Origin: Pseudomonas marginalis
GTDB lineage: Bacteria; Pseudomonadota; Gammaproteobacteria; Pseudomonadales; Pseudomonadaceae
Direction of reading: 5' to 3'
DNA length: 64,000 bases
Assembly (NCBI RefSeq): GCF_024169655.1
Contig: NZ_JALJWV010000001.1
Coordinates: 4,570,001-4,634,000, forward strand
Shown here: positions 37,087-46,170 of the stretch, one piece after another
How positions within the stretch are numbered: the first letter of the stretch is position 1
Layout: each line of letters starts with the position of its first letter
Program-made: the position numbers and the translations under genes
The notes under the pieces: model-generated
What the model was told of the DNA's origin: nothing
The model's database searches: none
What the model saw: the letters and a program-made list of their open reading frames with translations, nothing else

Positions 37087-37830
37087 ATGAACGCAAAAGT
37101 CTGGCTGGTGGGCGCGGGCCCCGGCGACCCGGAGCTGCTGACCCTCAAGGCTGTACGGGCAATGAACACGGCCGATGTGGTGCTGATCGATGACCTGGTC
37201 AACCCGGCAGTACTGGAACACTGCGCCGCGGCGCGGGTGATCACGGTCGGCAAACGCGGGGGCTGCCGCTCTACCCCGCAAGACTTTATCCACCGCCTGA
37301 TGCTGCGTTATGCCCGCCAGGGAAAGTGCGTGGTAAGGCTCAAAGGCGGTGATCCATGCATTTTCGGGCGTGGTGGCGAAGAGGCTACGTGGCTGCGCGA
37401 ACGCGGCGTCGAAGTCGAGTTGGTCAACGGGATTACAGCCGGGCTGGCGGGCGCGACGAACTGCGCAATTCCGCTGACCTTGCGCGGTGTCAGCCGCGGC
37501 GTGACCCTGGTCACAGCCCACACCCAGGACGACAGCAGCCTCAATTGGCGCGCGCTGGCGGAAGGCGGGACGACGCTGGTGATCTATATGGGCGTAGCGA
37601 AGCTGGAAGAGCTTCGTCAGCAATTGCTGGAAGGCGGGATGGCTGCGGATATGCCGGTGGCAATGATCGAAAATGCCTCGTTGCCGCAGCAGCGGGAGTG
37701 CCGTAGTCATTTATCGCGGATGCAGGACGACGCGCTGGCGTTCGCCTTGAAGAGCCCGGCGATCCTGGTGATCGGCAGCGTCGCCGCCATCTCGCAGGCC
37801 GCCTACGTCGCAGCGGCAGCCAGCGCCTGA
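37087..37830 (+). CDS. cobA: Uroporphyrinogen-III C-methyltransferase (siroheme/cobalamin branch)
   Basis: This 247-residue SAM-dependent enzyme makes precorrin-2, the precursor of siroheme needed by nitrite and sulfite reductases. Family motifs are VWLVGAGPGDPELLTLKA, LIDDLVNP, VVRLKGGDPCIFGRGGEE, GITAGLAGATNCAIPLT and VIYMGVAKL. It lies 26 bp after the kinase gene and so is in the nasA transcription unit, consistent with a siroheme role. The nirBD and nitrate reductase genes usual at this place in Pseudomonas are absent. Confidence 0.95.
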   Translation: MNAKVWLVGAGPGDPELLTLKAVRAMNTADVVLIDDLVNPAVLEHCAAARVITVGKRGGCRSTPQDFIHRLMLRYARQGKCVVRLKGGDPCIFGRGGEEATWLRERGVEVELVNGITAGLAGATNCAIPLTLRGVSRGVTLVTAHTQDDSSLNWRALAEGGTTLVIYMGVAKLEELRQQLLEGGMAADMPVAMIENASLPQQRECRSHLSRMQDDALAFALKSPAILVIGSVAAISQAAYVAAAASA

Positions 37831-37845
37831 GGCAAATCCAGGGCG

Positions 37846-37876
37846 AAAAAAAACCCGGCCGAAGCCGGGTTTTTTT
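37846..37876. terminator. Bidirectional intrinsic terminator between cobA and oprF
   Basis: CCCGGC and GCCGGG pair around CGAA, flanked by eight A on the left and seven T on the right. It serves both cobA (plus) and oprF (minus). Confidence 0.95.
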
Positions 37877-37890
37877 CTACTACTCAGTAA

Positions 37891-38874
37891 TTACTGAGCA
37901 GCTTGAGCTTCAACCGCAGCTTCTACGCGACGGTTAACAGCACGACCAGCTTCAGTTGCGTTGTCAGCAACTGGACGGGATTCGCCGTAACCTACCGAAG
38001 TAACGCGGTTAGATTCTACGCCGTCTTTAACCAGGACTTGCTTAACAGCGTCAGCACGACGCTGGGACAGCTTCTGGTTGTAAGCGTCTGGACCTACGGA
38101 GTCAGTGTGACCAGCCACTTCTACGTGGGTAGCTGGGTACTGCTTCATGAAGTCGGCCAGGTTTTTCACGTCGCCGTAGCTGTTAGGCTTAACAACGGCC
38201 TTGTCGAAGTCGAACTTAACGTCCAGCTCAACACGAACAACGCTAGCAACTGGAGCTTCTGGCTCTGCAACTGGCTCTGGAGCCGGTGCTGGGGTAGGAG
38301 CTGGAGCAGCTGCGCCAGCGTTACCGCCGAAGTTCACGCCCAGGCCGACCAGTGCGGAGTAATCCCACTTGCCGTTGTCCAGTGCGTAGTCAGCTTCAAC
38401 ACCGGCACGAGCGTACAGGTTGTTGGTGAAGTAGTACTTCACGCCAGTACCAGCAATCAGCTGGGTGGACTGGTCGCGACCGCTGTGGCCATCAGCCTGA
38501 ACGTTGCCACGGCTCTGATGACCAACACCGCCTTCTACGTATGGACGCAGGGAGTCGACGCCAGCTTGACCGAAGTGGTACTGGGCCACGAGGCTGGTGG
38601 TATCGCCTTTGATCTTCTGGTTACCGGTACCGTCGTTCGAACGGGTGTGGTTGGTCTTGTCGTAGGACAAGTTCAACGACAGGTCGTCGGTCAGGAAATA
38701 ACCAATGCGAGCGCCTGGGTTGAAGCCGTCTTCGATGTGCTTGACGCTATCGTTGTACTGCTTCTTGTAGAACAGCTCGCCTTCAACTGCGCCTTGGCCT
38801 TGTGCCAGAACGCCGAAAGAAGTAGCGGCAATAAGAGAACCAATGGCCAAGCCCAAGGTGTTTTTCAGTTTCAT
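37891..38874 (-). CDS. oprF: Major outer-membrane porin OprF
   Basis: This 327-residue protein has a signal peptide (LKNTLGLAIGSLIAATSFGV, cleaved near LAQG), an eight-stranded OprF beta-barrel (GELFYKKQYNDSVKHIEDGF; GARIGYFLTDDLSLNLSYD), an Ala-Pro hinge (AAAPAPTPAPAPEPV) and a C-terminal OmpA domain that binds peptidoglycan (FDFDKAVVKPNSYGDV; EVAGHTDSVGPDAYN). It is an abundant structural porin. The preferred codons are narrow, as expected for high expression. sigX lies 107 bp upstream; its sigma factor is known to drive oprF in Pseudomonas. Confidence 0.97.
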   Translation of the reverse strand: MKLKNTLGLAIGSLIAATSFGVLAQGQGAVEGELFYKKQYNDSVKHIEDGFNPGARIGYFLTDDLSLNLSYDKTNHTRSNDGTGNQKIKGDTTSLVAQYHFGQAGVDSLRPYVEGGVGHQSRGNVQADGHSGRDQSTQLIAGTGVKYYFTNNLYARAGVEADYALDNGKWDYSALVGLGVNFGGNAGAAAPAPTPAPAPEPVAEPEAPVASVVRVELDVKFDFDKAVVKPNSYGDVKNLADFMKQYPATHVEVAGHTDSVGPDAYNQKLSQRRADAVKQVLVKDGVESNRVTSVGYGESRPVADNATEAGRAVNRRVEAAVEAQAAQ

Positions 38875-38981
38875 CCGTTAAATCCCCATCTGGTGATTGT
38901 AAAGCAGTCCCACAAACCGGGGGACAACTCGGCGACAAGTCTAACAGAACTTGCCTACACGTAAGAGATATTTGCCACGCA

Positions 38982-39572
38982 CTAAGTTTCAGTCTCGCCC
39001 GCAAATTTCTCACGTAATTTATCAAGAGCACGTTTGTAACGCATTTTTGTAGCACTCAAACCCATATGCATGATGTCAGCGATTTCCTGAAATTCCAGCT
39101 CTGCGACAAAACGTAGCACCAGAATTTCGCGGTCAATCGGGTTCACATGCACCAACCAGCGATCAAGTCCGCCCTTATCCTCGGGTGCCGGCGCCTTTTC
39201 TTCAGACGCCTCCTCAAGGGGGTCCAGACTCAAAGCATCCATCAAGCGACGCTTTCGCCGTTCCTTCCGATACTGCGTGATGCACTCGTTGTACGTGATG
39301 CTGTACAGCCAGGTCTTGAACTTCGATTTGCCCTCAAAGTTCTTCAGGCCATACAACACCTTGAGCATCACTTCCTGACAGACATCATCCGCATCTCTAT
39401 CGTTCCCTAAATACCTTGAACAAACGTTGAACAGAGTGCGTTGATACCTGCGCATCAATTCTTCATACGCGCGTGTTACGTGAAACAGCTCCGTGTGTGC
39501 GCGCGCGACCAACTCCTCATCAGAGAGCTCACGGGGGTCATAGCGCGTGGACAGCGTTTGGGCTTTATTCAA
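38982..39572 (-). CDS. sigX: ECF sigma factor SigX
   Basis: This 196-residue sigma factor has region 2 (YEELMRRYQRTLFNVCSRYL; DADDVCQEVMLKVLYGLKNF) and region 4 (HVNPIDREILVLRFVAELEF; IADIMHMGLSATKMRYKRAL) separated by an acidic linker. It controls oprF and envelope lipid genes in other pseudomonads. No anti-sigma gene is adjacent; cmpX and crfX lie upstream on the same strand, as is normal for this locus. Confidence 0.95.
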   Translation of the reverse strand: MNKAQTLSTRYDPRELSDEELVARAHTELFHVTRAYEELMRRYQRTLFNVCSRYLGNDRDADDVCQEVMLKVLYGLKNFEGKSKFKTWLYSITYNECITQYRKERRKRRLMDALSLDPLEEASEEKAPAPEDKGGLDRWLVHVNPIDREILVLRFVAELEFQEIADIMHMGLSATKMRYKRALDKLREKFAGETET

Positions 39573-39659
39573 AACAAGTCGTGCCGACAGTCAGGTCAAT
39601 GTCCGCCACAGCCCGGTCACCCGGGTTCGCGGCGGCGTACATTAGCAGGGTTTACCGGG

Positions 39660-40484
39660 TTAGCGGCTACTGACCTGCTGCTCCAGGAGAATCCGATTGG
39701 ACAGCGACACCAGGTCGCCGTCATCGGTCAGCACGGTTGTCTTGACCGTACCGATCTCCTCGATTTGCCCTTCGACCTCGCCCACACGCACGTGCTGCCC
39801 TACCTGATACAACTCACGCACATAGATTCCCGCCAGAATCTGACCGGCAATTTCACGACTTCCCAGGCCCATGGCCAGCGCAACGGCCAGACCAACGGTA
39901 ATCAAAACAATCACAATCACATGGTTGAGCAGGTCAGTCTTGACCTCCAACTGGCTGATCGCGACCGAAATACTGATGATGATCACCAGCCCCTGGGCGA
40001 TTCGCCCCAGGCCTGCCGCGTAGTCCAGCCCGACGCCTTCAGCAGCCCCGCGTACCAGCCCGTTGGCCAATTGTGCGAGTAAAACGCCGACGAGAAGTAC
40101 CAGCGCGCCGCCAAATACCTTCGGCAAATACAGTGCCAGCATGTCGAGCGTAGCTGAAACTCGCTCAAGGCCAAGGGATTGAGCCGCAGAAACCAGAAAA
40201 ATCAGCAAAACGAACCAATAAACGATCTTGCCGATCAGGGTCGAGATCGGCACTTGCAGCCCTGCACGGCCCAGCAGCTTGGTCAGGCCGGTGCCTGCCA
40301 TCAAGCGGTCCAGGCCGAGTTTGGCGAGCAGCTTGGACAGTAGGGTGTCGAGCAGCTTGGCCACGACAAACCCCAGCAATACCAGGACCAGCGCACCAAA
40401 CAGGTTGGGAATGAAATTCGCCACCTTGGTCCACAATGCGGTCATCGCGGTGACCAGGCTCTGGGTCCAGAGATCAAGTTCCAT
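39660..40484 (-). CDS. cmpX: CmpX, small mechanosensitive-channel-like membrane protein
   Basis: This 274-residue inner-membrane protein has four or five hydrophobic segments and a C-terminal MscS-like beta domain (GQILAGIYVRELYQVGQHVR; VGEVEGQIEEIGTVKTTVLT). It belongs to the conserved TM-helix/MscS family and is known as CmpX beside sigX. It is thought to affect SigX-linked envelope responses. ATG 40484 lies 2 bases after the crfX stop, so the two are coupled. Confidence 0.9.
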   Translation of the reverse strand: MELDLWTQSLVTAMTALWTKVANFIPNLFGALVLVLLGFVVAKLLDTLLSKLLAKLGLDRLMAGTGLTKLLGRAGLQVPISTLIGKIVYWFVLLIFLVSAAQSLGLERVSATLDMLALYLPKVFGGALVLLVGVLLAQLANGLVRGAAEGVGLDYAAGLGRIAQGLVIIISISVAISQLEVKTDLLNHVIVIVLITVGLAVALAMGLGSREIAGQILAGIYVRELYQVGQHVRVGEVEGQIEEIGTVKTTVLTDDGDLVSLSNRILLEQQVSSR

Positions 40485-40486
40485 AT

Positions 40487-40732
40487 TCAATCAGCCTTAT
40501 CAGCAGTGCGAGCAAGAGGTTTACGACGGGAAACCGGCGAGACGTGGGCCGAACCGTTGTTCAGGGCCATCATCAACGCCGGCAGCCAACGACCGAGCAT
40601 ACCGAACAGATCCCCCGCCCCGACCTGACGGTTGGCGGTTTTCAACACGCGGCCCAGGCAGGCATCGTCATCACGGTTGGATGGCGACGCATTGAGCATG
40701 TCACGCAAAGACTGTTCGAACGGATCGTGCAT
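40487..40732 (-). CDS. crfX: CrfX, small conserved protein of the sigX locus
   Basis: This 81-residue cytoplasmic protein starts MHDPFEQSLRDMLNASPSNR and includes DACLGRVLKTANRQVGAGDL. It has no recognisable catalytic motif. Its place before cmpX and sigX matches the small gene known as crfX in pseudomonads. GAGAGG precedes ATG 40732. Its function is not established. Confidence 0.82.
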   Translation of the reverse strand: MHDPFEQSLRDMLNASPSNRDDDACLGRVLKTANRQVGAGDLFGMLGRWLPALMMALNNGSAHVSPVSRRKPLARTADKAD

Positions 40733-40818
40733 AAAGACCTCTCGCAAGTGATTTAAAAGACGAGGGTTAAATTCCCGAGGTCACATCGACCCCTTCCTAC
40801 GTTCAGGTCATATTCAGC

Positions 40819-41814
40819 TCAAACCCAGCGCAATCGTCGAAATAGCCACCATTGTCCGAGCGCCACCGAGATCATCAGCAAGCAGGCAATCACAAATCCG
40901 TAAGGGCTGGCAGAGAACGGTATGCCCCCCACATTGATACCTAACAAGCCGGTCAGAAAACTCATCGGCAGGAAGATCCCGGTGATGATCCCAAAGCGGT
41001 ACATTGTACGGTTCATGCGCACGCTCAAGCGCCGATCTTCGGCCTCCAGCACAAGCCCCACGCGCTCCCGGGTCAATTCGAGTTCTTCCAGGTAGCGGGT
41101 CAGGCTGTTGTTCAATTCGTTCCAATAGTCGGCATCGTCATCACAGAACCACGGCAATTTGATCCGCGTCAGTTGGGCAAATATATCCCGCTGCGGCGAC
41201 AGGAATCGCTTGAGTCCGGCCGCTCGCCGACGGATCTGCAAAATGCTGCCATGCTCCGGGGTATACCGTTCGTCGGTATCGAGTTTTTCTTCCTCTACGT
41301 CGACGATTTCAGACAGGTCGGACACCAGATCCTGGACTTTGTGAGTCAGGTACTGCGCCATATAAAGGATGAGTTCAGACGCGGTTTTTGGCCCCTTGCC
41401 ATCCGCCAACTGCACCAGCAGTTCATCGGTGGCGCGCAGCGGGCGCAAGCGCAGGGAAATCACCCGGCTGGCCGCGGCGAAGATACGCACCGAAACCATG
41501 TCTTCCGGCTCTGCGCCCGGATTGAGGTTGACCCCGCGCAGGAACAGCAGGAGTTCCGCGTCCGGCAACGGCAACAGGCGCGGGCGGGTGTTCTCCTCCA
41601 GCAGCAGGTCACAGGCGAACTCACTCAAGCCGCTGGCCTTGCGCAGCCAGGTCTGGGTTTGCGGGTGGCTGCGATCCCAATGCAGCCACAGGCTTTCCTG
41701 GGGCTGCAGTTGCAATTCGTCAAGCTCAGTCCGGGCAATCGAACGCGCACCGCCTTTACCATCCAGCACCAGGGCATGCACCAGCCCCCATTGCGCGTTG
41801 TCTTCCTCGAACAT
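40819..41814 (-). CDS. cmaX: CmaX, CorA/ZntB-family divalent cation transporter
   Basis: This 331-residue protein has a long cytoplasmic N-terminal domain with extended helices and two C-terminal membrane helices (FGIITGIFLPMSFLTGLLGI; SPYGFVIACLLMISVALGQW). The loop between them carries GIN in LLGINVGGIPF rather than the GMN of CorA; GIN is typical of the ZntB branch, so zinc or another ion rather than magnesium is plausible. AGGGG precedes ATG 41814. It sits at the usual place next to crfX. Confidence 0.88.
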   Translation of the reverse strand: MFEEDNAQWGLVHALVLDGKGGARSIARTELDELQLQPQESLWLHWDRSHPQTQTWLRKASGLSEFACDLLLEENTRPRLLPLPDAELLLFLRGVNLNPGAEPEDMVSVRIFAAASRVISLRLRPLRATDELLVQLADGKGPKTASELILYMAQYLTHKVQDLVSDLSEIVDVEEEKLDTDERYTPEHGSILQIRRRAAGLKRFLSPQRDIFAQLTRIKLPWFCDDDADYWNELNNSLTRYLEELELTRERVGLVLEAEDRRLSVRMNRTMYRFGIITGIFLPMSFLTGLLGINVGGIPFSASPYGFVIACLLMISVALGQWWLFRRLRWV

Positions 41815-41839
41815 CCTCACCCCTGTCGGCTATTGCGGT

Positions 41840-42331
41840 TTATTCAGGCATTTTCAGCGGGCTGGGCGACACGATCACGCCGTTATTGTCGGCGTAGATG
41901 TATTCACCCGGGCGGAATGTCACGCCGGCAAAGGTCACTGCCACGTTCAAGTCGCCAATGCCGCGCTTGTCGGTCTTCATCGGGTGGCTGGCCAAGGCCT
42001 GCACGCCGAGGTCGGTCTGGGCGACGACGTCGACATCCCGGATGCAACCGTAGATCACCAGCCCTTCCCAACCGTTTTTCGCGGCTTTCTCGGCGATCAT
42101 GTCGCCCAGCAGCGCACGGCGCAGGGAGCCACCACCGTCGACTACCAGCACCTTGCCGGCGCCCGGCTGGTCGGCCTGTTCCTTGACCAGGGAGTTATCC
42201 TCAAAGCATTTGATGGTGACGATCTCGCCGCCAAAGGAATCGCGGCCGCCGAAGTTGCTGAACATCGGCTCGGCCACCTGCACCAGTTCCGGGTAGGCGT
42301 CGCAAAGATCGGGAGTGACGTAGTGGTTCAT
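41840..42331 (-). CDS. rraA: RraA-family protein (RNase E inhibitor-like / HMG aldolase-like)
   Basis: This 163-residue protein has the RraA fold marks FSNFGGRDSFGGEIVTIKCF, KVLVVDGGGSLRRALLGDMI and EGLVIYGCIRDVDVVAQTDL. The G-x20-R-D pattern (GDM ... GCIRDV) is shared with 4-hydroxy-4-methyl-2-oxoglutarate aldolases, so the family includes both RNase E regulators and aldolases. Sequence alone does not decide between them. It is between cmaX and a hydrolase gene, a conserved order in Pseudomonas. Confidence 0.9.
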   Translation of the reverse strand: MNHYVTPDLCDAYPELVQVAEPMFSNFGGRDSFGGEIVTIKCFEDNSLVKEQADQPGAGKVLVVDGGGSLRRALLGDMIAEKAAKNGWEGLVIYGCIRDVDVVAQTDLGVQALASHPMKTDKRGIGDLNVAVTFAGVTFRPGEYIYADNNGVIVSPSPLKMPE

Positions 42332-42520
42332 TGAAAAATTTCCTTTCTGTCAAAGACGTGTCTTTCGAAAGAGGCGCCGGCCGATGCAGCGGCAAAACAT
42401 CCCATCCGTTTCGCCGCTACGCAATAGCCACTGCGCGACTGAATATGACCAGAAGCGTTTAACGCGTCATATCTTAGCCGCAACCACAGACGAGCGAAAC
42501 GCCCTTGGCAGAGCGCTGCG

Positions 42521-43510
42521 TCAAACTACGACCAATGCCTCAGCCGGAGCATCAAACAACGGTGTGAGCGGATCTTTCAGCCATTGCTCCACCAGCGGCC
42601 AGACTTCGGCCTGGGCCGCTTTGCTGACCAACATCTCCACGTGCCCAAAATCCTCAGTAAAACCTTGTTGGCGTCCCAGGCAAAGGTATTGGCGATGCTC
42701 CGAGCCGACTTGTTCGAACAGCTTGCGGCAAGCCCAGTCCGGGTCCTGCAGGTCACCGGCGGCACTGACGGCCAGCAGCGGCACGTTGACTTCCGCGAGG
42801 CCTTTCCACCAATCACGGCCAGCCTCGCCAAACCGTCCGAACAGGCCGTGCCAGCGCATGGTTTCGATCATCACGCCCACCGGCTCGTCCTCGGGGCCGC
42901 GCTTTAGCCGTGGGCCGGACAACTGGCCAAACCGCTTCAGGAGCAAGCGACCGCCCCACTCCACCGGTGGAATTTTCAACGGCCAGAAGGAGCGACTGAC
43001 CTGGCTGCCGAACAGCGCCACTGAAGCCACCGCCGGCGCACCGAGGTACTGGCCACCCAAGGCCGCAGCCAGGGTGGTACCGCCAAGGGAGTGCCCGATC
43101 CAGTGGGGAATCTGCGCGCTTTGCTCGCGCACAAACGCGCCGATCGCCGGCAAATCGTAGCGGGCGTAGTCGGCGACCCGATTCCGGGCGTAGTCCTGGT
43201 TGCGCTTGGACAGGCCATGGCCGCGCATTTCCGGTATCCACACATCAAACCCCTGGCGTGCCAGGTAGGCGCCCAGGCCGATACCCTTGGGTGAGTACCA
43301 AAAGCGCCGATTGGAAAAGCTGCCATGTAACAAAATCACGGGGATGCCCCGGCTTTCCGGGACATCGGCCAGGCCCAAACGCGTCACGGCCAGCTCGACG
43401 GTGCCGTCGGGACTGTTGCCGGGTTTGAGCCGGTATACATCTTCACTCAGGTCGCCACGACGTTCAGCGCTGATCAAGGCGACGGGAAACAGGTTGCTGC
43501 TGCTTTGCAT
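42521..43510 (-). CDS. Alpha/beta hydrolase
   Basis: This 329-residue protein has an alpha/beta-hydrolase core: the oxyanion segment PVILLHGSFSNRRFW, MRGHGLSKRN, the nucleophile elbow in WIGHSLGGTTLAAAL (Ser in GHSLGG), a late aspartate region (LLAVSAAGDLQDPDWACRKL) and a histidine in EDFGHVEMLVSKAA. It has no signal peptide. ATG 43510 was chosen because earlier in-frame codons would overlap the ppsA terminator hairpin. The substrate is unknown; it is probably an esterase. Confidence 0.85.
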   Translation of the reverse strand: MQSSSNLFPVALISAERRGDLSEDVYRLKPGNSPDGTVELAVTRLGLADVPESRGIPVILLHGSFSNRRFWYSPKGIGLGAYLARQGFDVWIPEMRGHGLSKRNQDYARNRVADYARYDLPAIGAFVREQSAQIPHWIGHSLGGTTLAAALGGQYLGAPAVASVALFGSQVSRSFWPLKIPPVEWGGRLLLKRFGQLSGPRLKRGPEDEPVGVMIETMRWHGLFGRFGEAGRDWWKGLAEVNVPLLAVSAAGDLQDPDWACRKLFEQVGSEHRQYLCLGRQQGFTEDFGHVEMLVSKAAQAEVWPLVEQWLKDPLTPLFDAPAEALVVV

Positions 43511-43523
43511 AATGCTCTTGCAC

Positions 43524-43556
43524 AAAAAAGGGCGGCGTCCGGAAGGAGTTCCGCCC
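43524..43556 (-). terminator. Intrinsic terminator downstream of ppsA
   Basis: On the minus strand GGGCGG and CCGCCC pair around 15 nt, followed by TTTTTT. It lies between the ppsA stop and the hydrolase start, so the two genes are separate units. Confidence 0.85.
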
Positions 43557-43571
43557 TGTACAGATAAGAAA

Positions 43572-43599
43572 TGCCGGTCAACCTGACGATTGACCGGCA
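43572..43599 (-). terminator. Second hairpin after ppsA
   Basis: TGCCGGTCAA and TTGACCGGCA form a perfect 10-bp stem with an 8-nt loop, 17 nt after the ppsA stop. It lacks a long T-run (TTTCTT follows on the minus strand). It may protect the mRNA 3' end or add to termination. Confidence 0.5.
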
Positions 43600-43616
43600 C
43601 TTTTGACGCGTCGACC

Positions 43617-45992
43617 TTAGGCGGACGCTTGGCCTTCCGCCAGGAAGAACCAGGTTTCCAGCACCGAATCGGGGTTCAGCGAGACGCTTTCGATGCCCTG
43701 CTCCATCAGCCATTTGGCCAGGTCAGGGTGATCGGAAGGGCCTTGGCCGCAAATGCCGATGTACTTGCCAGCCTTGTTACAGGCCTGGATGGCGTTGGCC
43801 AGCAGCTTCTTGACCGCCGGGTTACGCTCGTCGAACAAGTGCGCGATGATCCCCGAGTCGCGGTCCAGGCCCAGGGTCAGCTGGGTCAGGTCGTTGGAGC
43901 CGATGGAGAAACCGTCGAAGAACTCCAGGAACTCTTCGGCCAGGATGGCGTTGGACGGCAGTTCGCACATCATGATCACGCGCAGGCCGTTTTCACCACG
44001 GGACAAGCCGTTTTCGGCCAGCAGGTCCACCACCTGGCTCGCTTCGCCCAGGGTGCGCACGAACGGCACCATGATCTCGACGTTGGTCAGGCCCATCTCG
44101 TTGCGCACGCGCTTGAGGGCGCGGCACTCGAGTTCGAAGCAGTCACGGAACGCTTCGCTGATGTAACGCGAGGCGCCACGGAAGCCCAGCATCGGGTTTT
44201 CTTCTTCCGGCTCGTAGAGCTTGCCGCCGATCAGGTTGGCGTATTCGTTGGACTTGAAGTCCGACAGACGCACGATGACCTTTTTCGGGTAGAACGCTGC
44301 AGCCAGGGTGCTGATGCCTTCCACCAGCTTCTCGACATAGAAGCCCACCGGGTCGTTGTAGCCGGCGATGCGCTTGTCGACGCTGTCCTTGATCTCCGGC
44401 GGCAGGCCGTCGTAGTTCAACAGGGCCTTGGGGTGGACGCCGATCATACGGTTGATGATGAATTCCAGGCGAGCCAGGCCCACACCGGCATTCGGCAGTT
44501 GCGCGAAGTCGAAGGCACGGTCCGGGTTGCCGACGTTCATCATGATCTTGAACGGCAGATCAGGCATCGCATCGATGGAGTTTTGCTTGATGTCGAAGCC
44601 CAGCTCGCCTTCGAAGATGAAGCCGGTGTCGCCTTCGGCGCAGGATACGGTCACGCCCTGGCCATCCTTGAGCAGTTGGGTGGCATTGCCACAACCGACT
44701 ACCGCAGGAATCCCCAGTTCACGGGCAATGATCGCCGCGTGGCAGGTACGCCCGCCACGGTTGGTGACGATGGCGCTCGCGCGCTTCATCACGGGTTCCC
44801 AGTCCGGGTCGGTCATGTCGGAGACCAGTACGTCGCCTGGCTGGACCTTGTCCATCTCGGACGCGTCCTTGATGATCCGTACCTTGCCGGCGCCGATGCG
44901 CTGACCGATGGCGCGGCCTTCCACCAGCACGGTGCCGGTTTCTTTAAGCAGGTAGCGCTCCATGACGTTGGCCGAAGTGCGGCTCTTCACGGTTTCCGGG
45001 CGGGCCTGCACGATGTACAGCTTGCCGTCGTCACCGTCTTTGGCCCACTCGATGTCCATCGGGCACTTGTAGTGCTTCTCGATGATCATCGCCTGTTTGG
45101 CCAGCTCGCTGACTTCAGCGTCGGTCAGGCAGAAGCGCGCGCGCTCGGCCTTGTCCACATCAACGGTTTTCACCGAGCGACCGGCCTTGGCCTCGTCGCC
45201 GTAGATCATCTTGATGGCCTTGCTGCCCAGGTTACGGCGCAGGATGGCCGGACGGCCAGCCTCAAGGGTGTGCTTGTGCACGTAGAATTCGTCCGGGTTC
45301 ACCGCACCTTGTACGACGGTTTCACCCAGGCCGTAGGCGCCAGTGATGAACACGACGTCACGAAAGCCCGATTCGGTGTCCAGGGTGAACATCACGCCGG
45401 CGGTGCCGGTTTCCGAACGCACCATGCGCTGCACGCCGGCAGACAGGGCCACCAGTTTGTGGTCGAAACCTTGGTGTACACGGTAGGAAATGGCGCGATC
45501 GTTGAACAGCGAAGCGAACACTTCCTTGGCTGCGCGGATCACGTTTTCCACGCCGCGGATATTGAGGAAGGTCTCCTGCTGGCCTGCAAAGGAGGCGTCG
45601 GGCAAGTCTTCGGCGGTAGCCGAGGAGCGCACAGCGACCGCCATGTCCGGATTGCCGGCCGACAGCGTGGCAAACGCGGTACGGATTTCTTCGTTGAGTT
45701 TCTCGGGAAACTCGGCGTCCATGATCCACTCACGGATCTGGGCGCCGGTCTTGGCCAGGGCGTTGACGTCATCGACGTCCAGAGCGTCCAGCGCGGCGTG
45801 GATCTGAGCGTTGAGGCCGCTCAGTTCGAGAAAATCACGGTAAGCCTGGGCGGTGGTGGCAAAACCACCTGGCACCGAGACACCAGCGCCTGCAAGATTA
45901 CTGATCATCTCGCCGAGGGATGCGTTCTTGCCCCCTACGTGCTCCACATCATGGACGCCGAGCTTATCGAGGGAAACTACGTACTCTACCAA
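43617..45992 (-). CDS. ppsA: Phosphoenolpyruvate synthase
   Basis: This 791-residue enzyme converts pyruvate and ATP to phosphoenolpyruvate in gluconeogenesis. It has the ATP-grasp N-terminal domain (VGGKNASLGEMISNLAGAGV; AVRSSATAEDLPDASFAGQQ), the swivelling phosphohistidine domain (TNRGGRTCHAAIIARELGIP) with the active His, and the C-terminal PEP-binding barrel (GLARLEFIINRMIGVHPKAL; GSNDLTQLTLGLDRDSG). The regulator gene ppsR is divergent, 178 bp away. Confidence 0.97.
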   Translation of the reverse strand: MVEYVVSLDKLGVHDVEHVGGKNASLGEMISNLAGAGVSVPGGFATTAQAYRDFLELSGLNAQIHAALDALDVDDVNALAKTGAQIREWIMDAEFPEKLNEEIRTAFATLSAGNPDMAVAVRSSATAEDLPDASFAGQQETFLNIRGVENVIRAAKEVFASLFNDRAISYRVHQGFDHKLVALSAGVQRMVRSETGTAGVMFTLDTESGFRDVVFITGAYGLGETVVQGAVNPDEFYVHKHTLEAGRPAILRRNLGSKAIKMIYGDEAKAGRSVKTVDVDKAERARFCLTDAEVSELAKQAMIIEKHYKCPMDIEWAKDGDDGKLYIVQARPETVKSRTSANVMERYLLKETGTVLVEGRAIGQRIGAGKVRIIKDASEMDKVQPGDVLVSDMTDPDWEPVMKRASAIVTNRGGRTCHAAIIARELGIPAVVGCGNATQLLKDGQGVTVSCAEGDTGFIFEGELGFDIKQNSIDAMPDLPFKIMMNVGNPDRAFDFAQLPNAGVGLARLEFIINRMIGVHPKALLNYDGLPPEIKDSVDKRIAGYNDPVGFYVEKLVEGISTLAAAFYPKKVIVRLSDFKSNEYANLIGGKLYEPEEENPMLGFRGASRYISEAFRDCFELECRALKRVRNEMGLTNVEIMVPFVRTLGEASQVVDLLAENGLSRGENGLRVIMMCELPSNAILAEEFLEFFDGFSIGSNDLTQLTLGLDRDSGIIAHLFDERNPAVKKLLANAIQACNKAGKYIGICGQGPSDHPDLAKWLMEQGIESVSLNPDSVLETWFFLAEGQASA

Positions 45993-46170
45993 GGTGATCT
46001 CTCCACTTTCTGTATTGGAAAAGCTCAGGACGCCGGCTGCTCAGTAGGAGCATTCGCCAGCGCTTGTGGCCTGGACCTGGAAAATAAGTGAGAATGCGGC
46101 CCACTGTGGGACGGCAAAATCGCGCCTATCATATCCAAGATTCGCCATCAGCTTAAGGCCCAGGGCTCAA

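Noticed and set aside
38875..38981. A specific SigX promoter for oprF
   Set aside because: The gap should contain it by analogy, but I could not identify -35 and -10 boxes with confidence.
43590..46091. An 833-codon open frame antisense to ppsA
   Set aside because: It mirrors a certain gene in GC-rich DNA, has no domain and an amino-acid make-up typical of antisense frames.
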